Shown here: piece by piece, positions 11,586 to 22,029 of the stretch
Numbering within the stretch: the stretch's first letter is position 1
How the letters are laid out: each line of letters opens with the position of its first letter
Position numbers and translations under genes: made by a program
NCBI GenBank assembly: GCA_036927565.1
Contig: JAYESD010000002.1
Span: 78,801,735-78,865,734 of the forward strand
DNA from: Tuctoria greenei
Taxonomy: Eukaryota; Streptophyta; Magnoliopsida; Poales; Poaceae
DNA: 64,000 nt
Reading direction: 5' to 3'
The notes under the pieces: generated by a model
What the model was told of the DNA's origin: nothing
Seen by the model: only the letters and a program-made list of their open reading frames with translations
Databases searched by the model: none

Positions 11586-12400
11586 ATGCCTCCTAAGGAA
11601 TTAGCAGAGCTCAAGAAACATATTCAAGAGCAACTAGAGAAGGGTTTTATTCACCCAAGTTCTTCACCTTGGGGAGCGCCCGTTCTTTTCATGGATAAGA
11701 ATGATGGATCGCAAAGGATGTGTGTGGATTATCGAGCTCTCAATGAGGTGACCATCAAGAACAAGTACACCTTGGCACGTATAGAAGACTTATTTGATCA
11801 GATGAAGGGTGCTTGTGTCTTCTCTAAGATCGCTTTGAGGTCGGGATACTTTCAAATGAAGATTAGACCATCAAACATACACAAGACAGCTTTTCAGACA
11901 CGATATGGATCTTATGAGTACACTGTGATGTCCTTTGGATTGACAAATGCACCTGCCTATTTTATGTACCTCATGAATAAGGTCTTCACGAAGTACTTCG
12001 ATAAGTTTCTTATGGTGTTCATTGATGACATTATGATCTACTCGAAGGATGAGAAGGAACATGAGGAACACATGAGGCTCACATTGCAGAAGTTGAGAGA
12101 GCATCAATTGTATGCCAAATTCAGCAAGTGCCAGTTTTGATTGAAAGAGGTGTCGTTTTTGGGTCATATCATCTTGGGAGGAGGAGTATCTGTCAACCCC
12201 GGAAAAGTGTGGGATGTGCTAAAGTGGGATCCACTGCAAAACGTAAATGAAATAAGGAGTTTTCTTGGGATGGCTAGGTATTACCATCGATTCATCAAGG
12301 ATTTTTCCAAAATAGCCAAGCCAATGACGGAGCTGCTAATGGAAGGTAAAGCGTTTCAATGGACTCAAGCTTGTCAAAATAGTTTTGAGGAGTTGAAGAA
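11586..12400 (+). pseudogene. Gypsy-A reverse transcriptase, catalytic Asp lost
   Basis: RT in one frame through 12138, where a TGA replaces Trp after SKCQF, then continuing in the same frame. The motifs SSPWGAPVLF, CVDYRALNEVT, FGLTNAPAYF and FIDDIMIYSK are present. Motif A reads SKIALRSGY: the metal-binding Asp of the usual SKIDLRSGY is Ala (codon 11832-11834, GCT). Gypsy-C keeps the Asp. Even without the stops this enzyme should be inactive. Confidence 0.9.
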
Positions 12401-12856
12401 AAGGTTAACAACAACCGCAGTTTTGATATTGCCGGACGTGAGCAAGAGTTTTGACATATATTATGATGCATCGAGACAAGGACTTGGATGTGTGCTCATG
12501 CAAGAAGGTCAAGTGGTCACCTACGCATCGGGGCAATTGAAGAAACAAGAGCAGAATTACCCGACACATGATTTGGAACTTGCAGCCGTGGTACACGCAC
12601 TGAAAATTTGGAGACACTACATTCTTGGTCATAGGTGTGAAATTTATACGAATCATAAGAGTCTTAAGTATATTTTCACACAAACAGACCTGAATTTGAG
12701 GCAATGAAGATGGTTGGAGCACACCAAGTATTATGATTTGGGAATCAATTATCACCTGAGAAAAGCCAATGTAGTGGCTGATGCCTTGAGTAGAAAAGGA
12801 GTAAGTCACCAACTCATAGTTCAAGAATTACCATCCGAGTTATGTAAGGAGTTTTA
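12401..12856 (+). pseudogene. Gypsy-A RNase H
   Basis: RNase H domain with YYDAS, DLELAAVVHAL, YTNHKSLKYI and VVADALSRKG. The third acidic position is Asn (codon 12651-12653; Gypsy-B and Gypsy-C have YTDH). A TGA at 12705 replaces an Arg codon. A frameshift near 12880 separates it from integrase. Confidence 0.87.
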
Positions 12857-12889
12857 ACATTTGAACCTTGGATTTGTGAATGAGATGGG

Positions 12890-14110
12890 GTGATGGAGTT
12901 AAATCTGACCTTGGAGCAAGAAATTCAGGAAGCTCAAACGAAGGATGAGAAAATCCAAGAAATCAAGGAAAAGACCCAAGAAGGAAGGGAATTCAGGTTT
13001 GATGAGGATGAACATGGTACCTTATGGCTTGGTAAGAGGATTGTTGTGCCTAATGTGAAGCATATTCGGGAGACAATACTAAAGGAGGCACATGACTCAC
13101 CATACTTGATTCACTCGGGTTTTACGGTGATGTACAAGGACTTGAAGACGTGTTACTGGTGGGCTAGCATGAAAAAGGACATATCCGAATATGTAGCCTT
13201 ATGTGATGTGTGCCAACGAGTCAAGGCGGAACACCAAAGGCCTGCTGGATTTTTGCAGCCATTGAAGATTCCGGAATGGAAGTGGGAAGAAATCAGCATG
13301 GACTTTATAGTTGGATTGCCACGCACTCAGTCCGGTTATGACTCAATTTGGGTAATTGTAGATCGTTTGACCAAATCATCTCACTTTATTCCCATCAAGG
13401 CCACCTTCAATGGAGAGAAATTGGTTGAACTGTATATGGGAAGGATAATATGTTTACATGGAGTTCCAAAGAAGATAGTATCGGATAGAGGTTCTCAATT
13501 TACCACCAAGTTTGGCAAAAATTGCATGAAGCGTTGGGAACAAGGATGAATTTCAGCTCAACATATCACCCTCAAAAGGATGGACAAACCGAGAGGACCA
13601 ACCAGATTTTAGAGGATATGTTAAGAGCTTGTGCTTTGAAGCATGGGAAAAGTTGGGACAAAAGCTTGCCATATGTAGAATTTTCATACAATAATAGTTA
13701 CCAAGCAAGTTTGAAGGTGTCACCTTATGAAGCACTATATCAAAAGAAGTGTAGGACACGTTTATTCTCGAATGAGACAGGAGAAACTCAAGTATTTCGT
13801 CCGGATGTGCTGCTAGAAGCTGAAAAACTAGTTCAGATTATTAGCGAGAACTTGAGTGTTGCTCAATCAAGGCAAAAAGGCTATGCAGACAAAAGGAGAA
13901 GGAAACTAGCCTTTGAAGGGGGAGACTTCGTTTACCTCAAGGTGTCACCAATGAGAGGTCATAAGAGGTTTAACATAAGAGGGAAGCTAGCACTTCGCTA
14001 TATTGGACCATTCAAGATTTTGGACAAAAGAGGAGAAGTAGCCTATAAACTAGAGATGTCAACTCATCTTTTAGATGTTCATAACGTGTTTCATGTTTCC
14101 TAGCTCAAGG
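12890..14110 (+). pseudogene. Gypsy-A integrase, frameshifted
   Basis: The zinc-binding N-terminus has HDSPYLIHSG, CDVCQRVKAEH near 13085-13230. The catalytic core follows: MDFIVGLP, VSDRGSQF and, after a frameshift near 13530, TERTNQILEDML, giving the D-D-E triad. The C-terminal barrel (GDFVYLKVSPMRG, GKLALRYIGPFKIL) runs to HNVFHVS, where a TAG replaces Gln at 14101. A 60-bp patch at 13391-13450 is unlike the otherwise similar Gypsy-C. Confidence 0.88.
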
Positions 14111-14364
14111 AGTGCTTGAGAGTACCAGAAGAACAAGTGTTAATGGAAGAATTGGAACTAGAGGAAGATTTGACTTATGCCGAACAACCGGTCAAAATCA
14201 TGGAAACCAAGGAGAGGGTCACAAGGAACGAGACTATTAGATGGTGTAAAGTTCAATGGAAGCATCATACAAAATTGGAAGCAACCTGGGAATTGGAGAA
14301 TGATATCGAGAAGGAATTTCCCTATCTTTTCTCTTCCGCATCGAATCTCGAGGGCGAGATCCAT
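14111..14364 (+). pseudogene. Gypsy-A C-terminal chromodomain-like segment
   Basis: After LKECLRVPEE the protein reads ...TIRWCKVQWKHH...EATWELE, the shape of the chromodomain found at the integrase C-terminus of plant chromoviruses (hydrophobic strand, KVQW, EATWE, helix). It would steer integration to particular chromatin. The frame stays open through the polypurine tract into the LTR. Confidence 0.8.
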
Positions 14365-14381
14365 TTTAAGGGGGGTAGGTT
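14365..14381 (+). other. Gypsy-A polypurine tract
   Basis: TTTAAGGGGGGTAGGTT directly before the 3' LTR; this is the primer for plus-strand DNA synthesis. The same position in Gypsy-C reads TTTAAGGGGGCTAAGT. Confidence 0.88.
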
Positions 14382-17256
14382 TGTAACACCCTCATTTTCA
14401 TCCATCATGCATTGCAAACATTCTAATACATGTTTAACATTAATCCACATAAAAATAAAACCACACTTAAGAATTCTGGGAAGTGCGGACTAGTCCGATT
14501 TTTGTGCGGACTAGTCCGATTTCTCTCTGACTTACTTTGAACTTGTCCGTTTTTCTGCGGACTAGTCTGTTTTTCCCTCTGAACATTTTTGGGCTTGCCA
14601 GCCCATAGCGGACTAGTCCGGTATCCCAAATTGCTTGGAAATTTGCTAAGTCCCTGGACTTGTCCAGACTAGTCCGGTGTTCCAGTGGACTTGTCTGTTT
14701 TTCTCTCTGACTAAAGTCGGACTTGTCCGATTTTGGCCAAACTTGTCTGTTTTTCCCCTCTGGATAAGTTCGGACTTGTCCGATGTCCAGTCCAGACTTG
14801 TCCGATATCTCTCTGACCAATTTTGGACTAGTCGGGCCCTTTTCGGACTTCTCCGATAAATCGCGACTCCGATTGATCTTTTGTTTTACGACTTATATAT
14901 TGGGTTTCACTTTAAGTGGGCCTAGGGACGTCATGCCTAACTCTTTTAGAGCCCATGTGGGACTCTAAACCGACCCCTACTCATCAAACTCGAAATCCAT
15001 CTAACCCTAGTCTCCACCTCTATATAAACAGCCCCACCCCTTGGCTTGACATCTATTTGCCACTTTTCCACCACACCCAAACCCTATCTCGTGATTAGCC
15101 GCCACTAAGGAGGGAGAAGGAGATCTAAAGCAAGAATAAGAAGAGGAGGAAACGAAAGAGGATCAAGATCTCCATCAACTTCACGTTCTTCATCAACAAT
15201 CCACCATCAAGTTCTTCATCAACAATCCACCATCAAGTTCTTCATCAACCCTAGATCGTCAAGATCCAAGTGTTACCTCCAAGATCCTTGATTCATTGGA
15301 GTCCTAAACACCTGTTATACCTTCTATTCTATTTTCCTTACGTGAATTCAACCCCAAATCTCCAAATTCACGTCGATATAGAAAACCCTAATCTGCTGTT
15401 CCTGCGAAGTGCAGACTAGTCCAGCCCCCTGCGGACTTGTCCGATTTTTGCGATCTATTTCCTGTTGAATTAATTCAAAGTTAGATCGAGTTAACTCCAA
15501 GCCTGTATAAACTTGTTAAAATCTATTAGAACTAGTTAGTGATCATTAAAAGAAACTCATTAACAAGTTCCACCTTGCATTTGCATTAATCTTGCATGTC
15601 ATGTCATATTGACTAATATATGTGCATCTATTGATTGTAATTCTTGTTTTTATGTATATTATGAGGATTAGACGGATTTGCGCTAGAGAGTGCCACGGAG
15701 GATCTCAATCACAAAGAGTTTGAAGGCTTTGACCCGAACCAATCCCAAGAGCAAGGCAAGTGTCCTTGAAGCATATTGATACTGTTTTAAAATAAATGTT
15801 TTGTTTGCAAACTGCATGCTTGTGTCAATTTGATGAGAAATCCTATGATAGGAAGTTTACTAGATTTGTTTAACCACCCCTGTCACCTGGAATTCATGAT
15901 AGAGAGTCGAGATAGGATCTTTACCTTTTTGCTTCGCTTAATTTATTGGGATGGGAAAACAACTATACCACTCAACTTAATTATGCATTTATGAGATCAT
16001 GATTAACATGAACTGGTTAATATGATGTGGTAATGGGTGATCTAAGCAAGCATCATATCTGAATAGGTTGGATGTTATGGTGGTTTGCTTGCTTTAGATC
16101 TAAGGACCAGTTCGTGTAGCGACTATCCAGGATTTACAGTCCACCACGAGACCAAGTATGGGTGCTGCGTAGCTGATTAATTAGGGCTTTGCGAGTGCTA
16201 TTTGGACCATTAAGGATGCTCGGGGAAGGGGTAGTTGGATTGGGTTTGTTGATGATTGGTGGGACTACCCTGGGATCCGAATGGCTCAAGAGGGGTCCCT
16301 TGGTTGAAGATGTCCTCAATTGGAGGCATCGCTATCGGTGAAACCTCAGTAAGGTCTAAATAGGCTAGTAATCCATTTGTAAAGGCTATTTTGTGATCTC
16401 TTGACCACACACCTAAGGAAGTGTGAGACGACATAATTGAGATTCTATAGTCATCGAAAGGTGATGAAATCACAAACACGTGGGTAAAGTGGTACAATCT
16501 CTGCAGAGTGTGTCGAAAAACTATCATGATAGTCGTGCTCCCGGTTATGAGCAACCTGGACCCTCACATGATTAGAGGAAACTTGGTTTGGTAATGGTTT
16601 TTGGAATGGTTATGGTTGGTAATATGGTTATAGTTGTTTATGAATTAAATTCTGATCTTGATTATGATTATTGGTAATGAAAAATCTGGAATATGAATGA
16701 TGGTAATGAATATGGACGGCACTATGATATTACTTATGATTTATGATGGGTTTACTTCACATACATATAATACATTGCTTTTTAATTGTTTTAATATACT
16801 TTTTAGCACTTAGTCATTATTATATTCGTCATTTGTATCAGCTGCATGTCATACTTTCAACACTTGCTGAGTACGACATGTACTTACCCTTGTAATTCCT
16901 TCAGCAAAAGTTGCAGGTCAGGATTGGGAGTTTAACAATGATAATGCGGGATTCTAGGCCATGTCTGCCGTCAGCTTTGCCTGTGGAGTGTTGGAGTTTC
17001 GTTATACCCTATTTGCTTATGCTGCTTAGTTTGCTCAGTTTAGTTTATTTCCACTTCATTAGTTGAAACTTACCATTAATAATCATTAGAGCTGGTATTT
17101 CTGGATATTATGAATTCTGTAATAAAAGTGGTTAATTAATCTTGTTTTGTTGTAATTTTCTGTATATTCTTTTGTGAATGCACTCGTGTATATAGGTTGA
17201 ACGTCCTGGACACACATATGCGTTCACTTGGTTCATTTTTGGAACCAGGTGTCACA
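14382..17256 (+). mobile_element. Gypsy-A 3' LTR (complete)
   Basis: Starts TGTAACACCC and ends TGTCACA, a TG...CA pair. Length is 2875 bp. It carries the palindrome array (14480-14860), a TATA box (15021-15028) and a ~30-bp duplication (15190-15250) that is single in the 5' LTR. A ~26-bp stretch present in the 5' LTR after the shared CCACATAAAAA is missing here. Confidence 0.92.
14480..14860. repeat. Palindrome array in Gypsy-A 3' LTR
   Basis: Exact CGGACTAGTCCG at 14486-14497, 14507-14518 and 14610-14621, plus many CGGACTTGTCCG-like copies. The same array occurs in the other Gypsy-A and Gypsy-C LTRs. Confidence 0.85.
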
Positions 17257-17391
17257 CAAAACAAGCTGGACCTATCGTCGGACCTTGCTGGAGCTCGGAC
17301 CTAGAGTCGAACTTTGATGATAAATGTGTTTTGATAGTATTCAAAACTTCTATTGTCATAACCAATGTATTCAGCACGCATATGTCTCACA
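17257..17391 (-). mobile_element. Copia-A 5' LTR, 5' tip
   Basis: Reverse complement of the first ~150 bp of the Copia-B LTR, ending in the LTR terminus TGTGAGACA (TGTCTCACA on plus) at 17391. This shows that Gypsy-A lies inside the Copia-A LTR. It differs from Copia-B by several small deletions, so Copia-A is the older copy. Confidence 0.82.
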
Positions 17392-17580
17392 CTTTATTTG
17401 CGATGGCTACAAAATACCGTCGCAAATTAGCTCAATTGTGACGGCGATCGTCGCAAATTAGTTAAATTGCGACAAAAAATGGGCAATGGCCGAAAACTGT
17501 CGCAAATTGCATATTTGTGATGGTATTAAGCTTATTTGCAACAACTTTAGATGTCACAAATGATCGGGATCCTTATAGTG
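17392..17580. mobile_element. CACTA transposon terminal fragment
   Basis: Ends in CCTTATAGTG at 17580 (CACTATAAGG when read inward), a CACTA-type terminus. Next to it the short motif GTCGCAAATT/TTGCGAC occurs several times in both orientations, as in CACTA subterminal repeats. The other end is not in the window; Copia-A appears to have inserted into this element. Confidence 0.6.
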
Positions 17581-18015
17581 TAACCTTGCTAAATTCGTAA
17601 CTCATCTTCGGGACGGCACATGTTTAGCCCCATTAAAATACTCAACATGAAGTTGTATAGTCAGACACAGCGGACAACGACTCAAAAACACAACACGACC
17701 ATCATTTTGAACGGAAACTGACACGGACAGAACAGGTGACCCTTACAAAGATACTAAAGTCGCACGTTCGAACGGACAGTACTGCAACTAGTTTTATTTT
17801 GCCCCTCTACAAGTCTACCTCGAGAGCAGCAACCGACACACATGAACCGTCCGTCCTGATCTAGGAACGGCTACAGCTCGACTCCACGCCAACATTCCAC
17901 ACAGCGTGTGGTCTGTGGGAACATCAACAATGATATTGGTCATGATTGGCAAATGAACAAGTTCGTACTTGCTCATGCCGGCCGATGGATCGACGGCTGC
18001 TTACGTGCTCGTCGC
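17581..18015. other. 3' flank of the ripening-related gene
   Basis: No ORF or repeat recognised. On the minus strand it should hold the 3' UTR of the gene at 18016-18453. AATAAA on that strand lies at 17793-17798, about 220 nt past the stop codon, and is the likely poly(A) signal. Confidence 0.5.
17793..17798 (-). terminator. Candidate poly(A) signal AATAAA
   Basis: Exact AATAAA on the minus strand about 220 nt downstream of the ripening-related stop codon, a normal plant 3' UTR length. Confidence 0.4.
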
Positions 18016-18453
18016 TCAGACGTCATACCAGGTGACGGGGACCTCACCGACGTTGGTGTCCAGACCGAGCGCCTCCCACACGGCCTTGGACGTGTCGACG
18101 ATGTTGTCCTTGCATCCGTGGCGGGAGTCGCACTCGTCCACGACCGTGGCTTCCACGGAGCGCCCGTTGTCCACGCTCGTGATGCTGATCTTCCTGAAGC
18201 AACGGTTCCCGTGGTCGTACCACCCCGTGGACAGCGCCACCAGGTAGTCCTGGTCGCTGTGGTATTGCCCGTCGCACTCGGACGGCCCGCCGCCCTCCTC
18301 GCCGCGCTGGAAGCCGTTCACCGACATTACCGCAGGCGTCCCCGCGGCGTAGCCTCCATACTGATCATGGTGGCGCCGGGCTACGGCGCACGACAACGCC
18401 TGGAGCATCAGGACGAGCACGGTGAGGACAGCAACCTTATTAGCGCTCGCCAT
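18016..18453 (-). CDS. Ripening-related protein, kiwellin family
   Basis: Single-exon gene for a secreted 145-residue protein. Residues 1-25 form a signal peptide (hydrophobic VAVLTVLVLML, cleavage likely after CAVA). The mature part has the kiwellin/RIPER core: TPAVMSVNGF, GGPSECDG, ALSTGWYDHGNRC, the hallmark VVDECDSRHGCKDN, and the C-terminal LGLDTNVGEVPVTW. Cys at 60, 85, 108 and 114 can make two disulfides in a double-psi beta-barrel fold. The N-terminal Cys-rich kissper part of longer kiwellins is absent, as in many grass members. Kiwellins are apoplastic; maize KWL1 binds and inhibits a fungal secreted chorismate mutase, so a defence role is possible here but inferred. No stop or frameshift is seen, and GC content is much higher than in the surrounding transposons. 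A plus-strand ORF over the same bases is a shadow. Confidence 0.93.
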   Translation of the reverse strand: MASANKVAVLTVLVLMLQALSCAVARRHHDQYGGYAAGTPAVMSVNGFQRGEEGGGPSECDGQYHSDQDYLVALSTGWYDHGNRCFRKISITSVDNGRSVEATVVDECDSRHGCKDNIVDTSKAVWEALGLDTNVGEVPVTWYDV

Positions 18454-18521
18454 TGCTGCTCCTACTAGCTAGCCTTACACCTGACTTTGCTGTGGGTGCT
18501 GCAATTGCTTGCCTCGACGAG

Positions 18522-18529
18522 TTTATATA
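18522..18529 (-). promoter_or_regulatory. TATA box of the ripening-related gene
   Basis: CTATATAAAC on the minus strand, about 70 bp upstream of the ATG. This predicts a 5' UTR of roughly 40 nt. The decayed paralog at 22384 keeps a matching TATATAAA. Confidence 0.75.
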
Positions 18530-19074
18530 GGCGACCCATGGGTGTATCCATCACTGTGCAGTCCTGTAGTACAAATAGCTCCGGACTCCGGTAGCCTTGT
18601 TTATGGACTGAGATACTAATCCAATTTTTTACATGAGCACGATACTGTTTCGGTACACTCGATAAGTAGAACACTGCGCGGTCGATGGTTAATTTTGGAT
18701 TTCATGGTGTCGCTAGTGTTACAGCGGTAATACCGGAGGAGGAGAGAACGGTTGGGCTGGCCGCCCTTGATGGACAATGGCAGAGTTCAATATATTGAAT
18801 TTAAAATCTTATTATTCCAAGTACAAAAAAGTGAACATCAACAAGGAAATCCTGGATTCCAGATTCCAACCCAAGATAGGATGTATAAGATTTTATTGAT
18901 ATCTTGGAATGTTTGGTTTGTTTTTTGTTTCTTTGCTTTGTAACAAATCTTTGGCTCCTATATAGGTCGGGGGTATTCCGGCCCTTTAATAAAAAAAACA
19001 GAGCATAAGTTAATTCGATTTCATATTTATTCAGATGGACATGAACGAATGTTATATATTTGCATGTAACAATT
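18530..19074. other. Upstream region with LTR-like fragment
   Basis: The first ~150 bp are the distal promoter of the ripening-related gene. From about 18880 to 19000 the sequence resembles part of a short LTR: a T-rich stretch, CCTATATAGG, then CCTTTAATAAAAAAAACA. No paired LTR, primer site or coding region was found. The remainder shows nothing recognisable. Confidence 0.35.
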
Positions 19075-19447
19075 CAATACTACAAAAAACCTCATTTTTT
19101 TACTCAAGCAGTCCTTTAGAAAACACGTCCGTGATGTCCAATGAATTAAGAGCCTCATCACAGACGGCTTGAGAAACAAACGCCTGTGTAAACATACAAT
19201 TTTCACAGGCATCCTATTTATAGCGGCCGCGTGCGATCTTCACCATTAAGCCGAACGGATCTCCTTAACTACCGTCTGTGATATTCAATTCCTGCTCACA
19301 ATTGGTTATAATTAATAAAAGCGAACGGGCATGCGACCTTTGCGGTTACCGAGGGGAACGCGCACAAAGCATGCATGCGTCCTTTGAATTCAATTCTAAA
19401 TGTCCCATCACTGCGCGCCGACGGGCGAACCGCCAGCCAGACAATGA

Positions 19448-19698
19448 TATATAAAGACACACCCACGCGTTCCTCTTCCGCGCACCATTGATCGTCTTCT
19501 CTGCACAACCGTAGTACTACTCTTATTTGTCCGCCGCGCCCCATCCACACCAAATGGCAGATAGTGTGGAAGTAGTGCCTTTCCTCTTTGTATTCATGTA
19601 CAATTTTTTCTCTGGGCTCTACAATAACCTAGCATTCAATTCATTTGGAGAAATGATTGTAGCTCGATCTAGATTAAAGTTTGATAGTAGAGTACTGT
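19448..19698 (+). other. Promoter-like block and short ORF inside the CACTA element
   Basis: GATATATAAAG near 19448 looks like a TATA box. It is followed by a GC-rich leader and ATGGCAGAT at 19554, opening a 48-codon ORF (MADSVEVVPFL...) ending at TAG 19698. The upstream ~130 bp are GC-rich while the flanks are AT-rich. The layout suggests a host gene 5' end captured by the transposon. I do not recognise the protein, and the true exon end is unknown. Confidence 0.35.
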
Positions 19699-20079
19699 AG
19701 GCTCCAAAGTTTGGTTATAATTATTTATTTTTAGATATTTTGCAGTTATACATTGTGGTGACAAAATATTTTTGCTACAAATCTGAATATACTCTCTTTC
19801 TGAAGCTTAAAGCTGGAAATGGAAAAGACATTTTCCCTCAATGTGAGAGGTGAAACTTCAACAATAAGGTCAGAGTATATTGAGTGTGTATTGCGGTTTG
19901 ATTGTACTTAATCCTTCATGGTAGGTAACTCATATTTATATTCATGTCTTCTAGAGTTTGATTCGAACCAGTACTGTCAAGGACTCATATTGCAGTTTGG
20001 AAAACTCGGTAAAATGATTGCAGCTCGATCTAGATTAAAAGAACACAGCTGTTTTCTATTGATTGCAATGTTAAGGAGA

Positions 20080-20295
20080 GCAAGCTATGAATTGCAATGT
20101 ATCAACAATGAATATTAGATGTGAGCCTGAGAGAAACTATGAATTGCAATGTATCAACTATGAATTGATATGTATAATTAAAATATATATTGCAGTATAG
20201 AAACTATGAATTGCAATGTATCAAATTATGATTTGCAATGTGTCAATTATGAATTGCAATGTATAAACTATGAATTGCATTGAATATATTGTGAT
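20080..20295. repeat. Degenerate ~20-bp tandem repeat
   Basis: Eight or so copies of a unit like CTATGAATTGCAATGTATCA in head-to-tail order, some separated by short unique stretches. It lies inside the CACTA element before its right subterminal region. Confidence 0.75.
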
Positions 20296-20587
20296 TGTTA
20301 TTCTTTCAATTTGAGTAAAAAATTAGAAATAATTGCATTTAATTAGTTTTGTGATAATGCTTTATCAAAGGCGGACGTTGTATGTAAGGACCGCTTGTGA
20401 TAATGCTTTATCACAGGCGGCACGTTGTACCTAAAGTACCGTTTGTGGAAAATCATTGGCCAATGCGGTTTGTAGGGCCGCATGTGAAAATGGCCGATTT
20501 TCATAGTTGCTTTGTTACGGACGGTTTTAAAAATCACTTGTGATAATATGTTTAGAGCCGCTTGAAATAAAACTTTTTGTAGTAGTG

Positions 20588-22029
20588 ACTCAGACTTTCG
20601 AATAATTCATGCTGCTCCTAGGCACTTTCCTGCCAATTTGTTTTTCAGTAGTCAATGAACCTGTGCGTTTGCATGGGCTAGCGACATTTTATATGACATA
20701 TGAAGATCACATGCTTTGTTTTTAGAATTACGGTTCTAGTCGTTTTAATGACTTAATACTGAAGATATTTTCCTGATAACTACTATTGCGAGATGCATTC
20801 AATGATTACGTCTATACATGCGTGATGTATTTAAGATAGCTATTGTTGTGCAATATAGTATCTGGTGCAATCCTGCAATTTTGCGCTCTTAGGTTTTGGA
20901 TTCTCATCTTACCGTAACTGCATTTTTACACATAAATCTCTCTACCAGGTCGTGGGCAGATGGAGTAATTTATATGTACAAATGCAGCTACCGTAAGACG
21001 AGAATTCAAAGACTGAGAGTGCATAATTGCAGGACTGTACCAGATGCTATATTGCACAGCAGTAGCTGTCATGTTACAAATCCAAAATTTATGTATTAAA
21101 AAATCACTCTGAAATTGAATTTTGAGAAAATCTTAAGCAAAATCGAATAAAAATTTGATTTACAGTATGCATACACATATAAGTATTCGTGTGAGCCGAC
21201 CACCAAAAATCATCAAATAAATAAATTGTGCGCAAATGATTCCCCAAATTTGAATGTAAATTTGAATTAAAAAATTCTACAGATTTAGGAAAAATACTAC
21301 TTTCGCTTGCTTTTTGATGTTCCTTTTTGCATCGTATCATATTAGGTTCTCAAATTGTATGGCAGCCATCATAGGGTGTCTCATTGCTGCTCAACATGCG
21401 GACCCAATCACACAACACGCCAATCGAATCGAACCGATCGGGAGGGTGTATGCACGTGCCGCGTTCAAGAAAACCGGTATCAATTAATATCTGCTTCCTT
21501 ATTTCACCAAGCCTCCTCGTCCTGTTCAAGCTTAAAATACAAGCATATATGTCAGCGAACTTTAATCCAGCGCTTAATTATTAGCGTTACCTGGCCTTCA
21601 CCTAAATTGTATCCATATTTTGGCTGGCCAACAGTGATGAATCAGCTGCACGACGTAAGCAGAAACACATTTCTATGGGTCTAACTAGATTTCAGGTGCT
21701 TGAAATTTTAAAAAATTTCAGATGCCGAGTAATTAACAGCAAATTACTGTTATTAACAACTAATCCTTGTTACTAACTATAGATTATTCAATCACAAGAT
21801 TATTTTATTTGATTATTTAACAATTAACATAATCCTTACAAATCACGAACAACAATTAATAAAATAACTAAACGAATTTTTAATTCTAAGGTGCGTCCTG
21901 TACAGTGGCCGCGCTGTGATGGTCGCCCCGAAGCCACGGCCGCACTTTCACACGACTGAAACTAGTGTTTCCGTATGTCTAGCTCTGAAAAATGGCGGCT
22001 TGTTCCTGCTCCGGTATGACCGCGTGTGC
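20588..22029. other. Unassigned intergenic sequence
   Basis: AT-rich sequence with only short unsupported ORFs, the longest ~109 codons with no recognisable motif. The stretch 21720-21880 is very AT-rich. No terminal repeats, LTRs or RNA genes were seen. The last ~130 bp may belong to the upstream region of the pseudogene at 22384. Confidence 0.4.

Larger units (their letters stand above)
6721..17256 (+). mobile_element. Gypsy-A: Ty3/gypsy chromovirus (Tekay type)
   Basis: Plus-strand LTR retrotransposon with ~2.85-kb LTRs, a Met-tRNA primer site, gag, protease, RT, RNase H, integrase, a C-terminal chromodomain-like segment and a polypurine tract. RT before integrase defines Ty3/gypsy; the chromodomain and very long LTRs fit the Tekay/Del branch. 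It sits inside the 5' LTR of Copia-A, because copia LTR sequence flanks it on both sides. The left LTR lacks its first ~30 bp. The right flank is CAAAA; its partner was lost in the left deletion. The gene is disabled by stops and frameshifts. Confidence 0.93.
19075..20587. mobile_element. Non-autonomous CACTA transposon (~1.5 kb)
   Basis: Terminal inverted repeats: left CAATACTACAAAAA (one change from CACTACTACAAAAA), right TTTTTGTAGTAGTG ending at 20587. Flanking bases ATT and ACT give an imperfect 3-bp target-site duplication. Subterminal regions repeat ACAGGCGG/CCGCTTGTGA-type motifs in both orientations (19140-19230 and 20365-20580). No transposase is encoded. The interior holds a GC-rich promoter-like block (19320-19555) unlike the rest, suggesting captured host sequence. 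Confidence 0.75.

Noticed and set aside
17908..18468. 186-codon plus-strand ORF
   Set aside because: It is the antisense shadow of the GC-rich ripening-related gene; only the minus strand shows a family match and signal peptide.
20896..21684. ORFs of 66-109 codons in the unassigned island
   Set aside because: No motif, no promoter and AT-rich codon use; consistent with random open frames.
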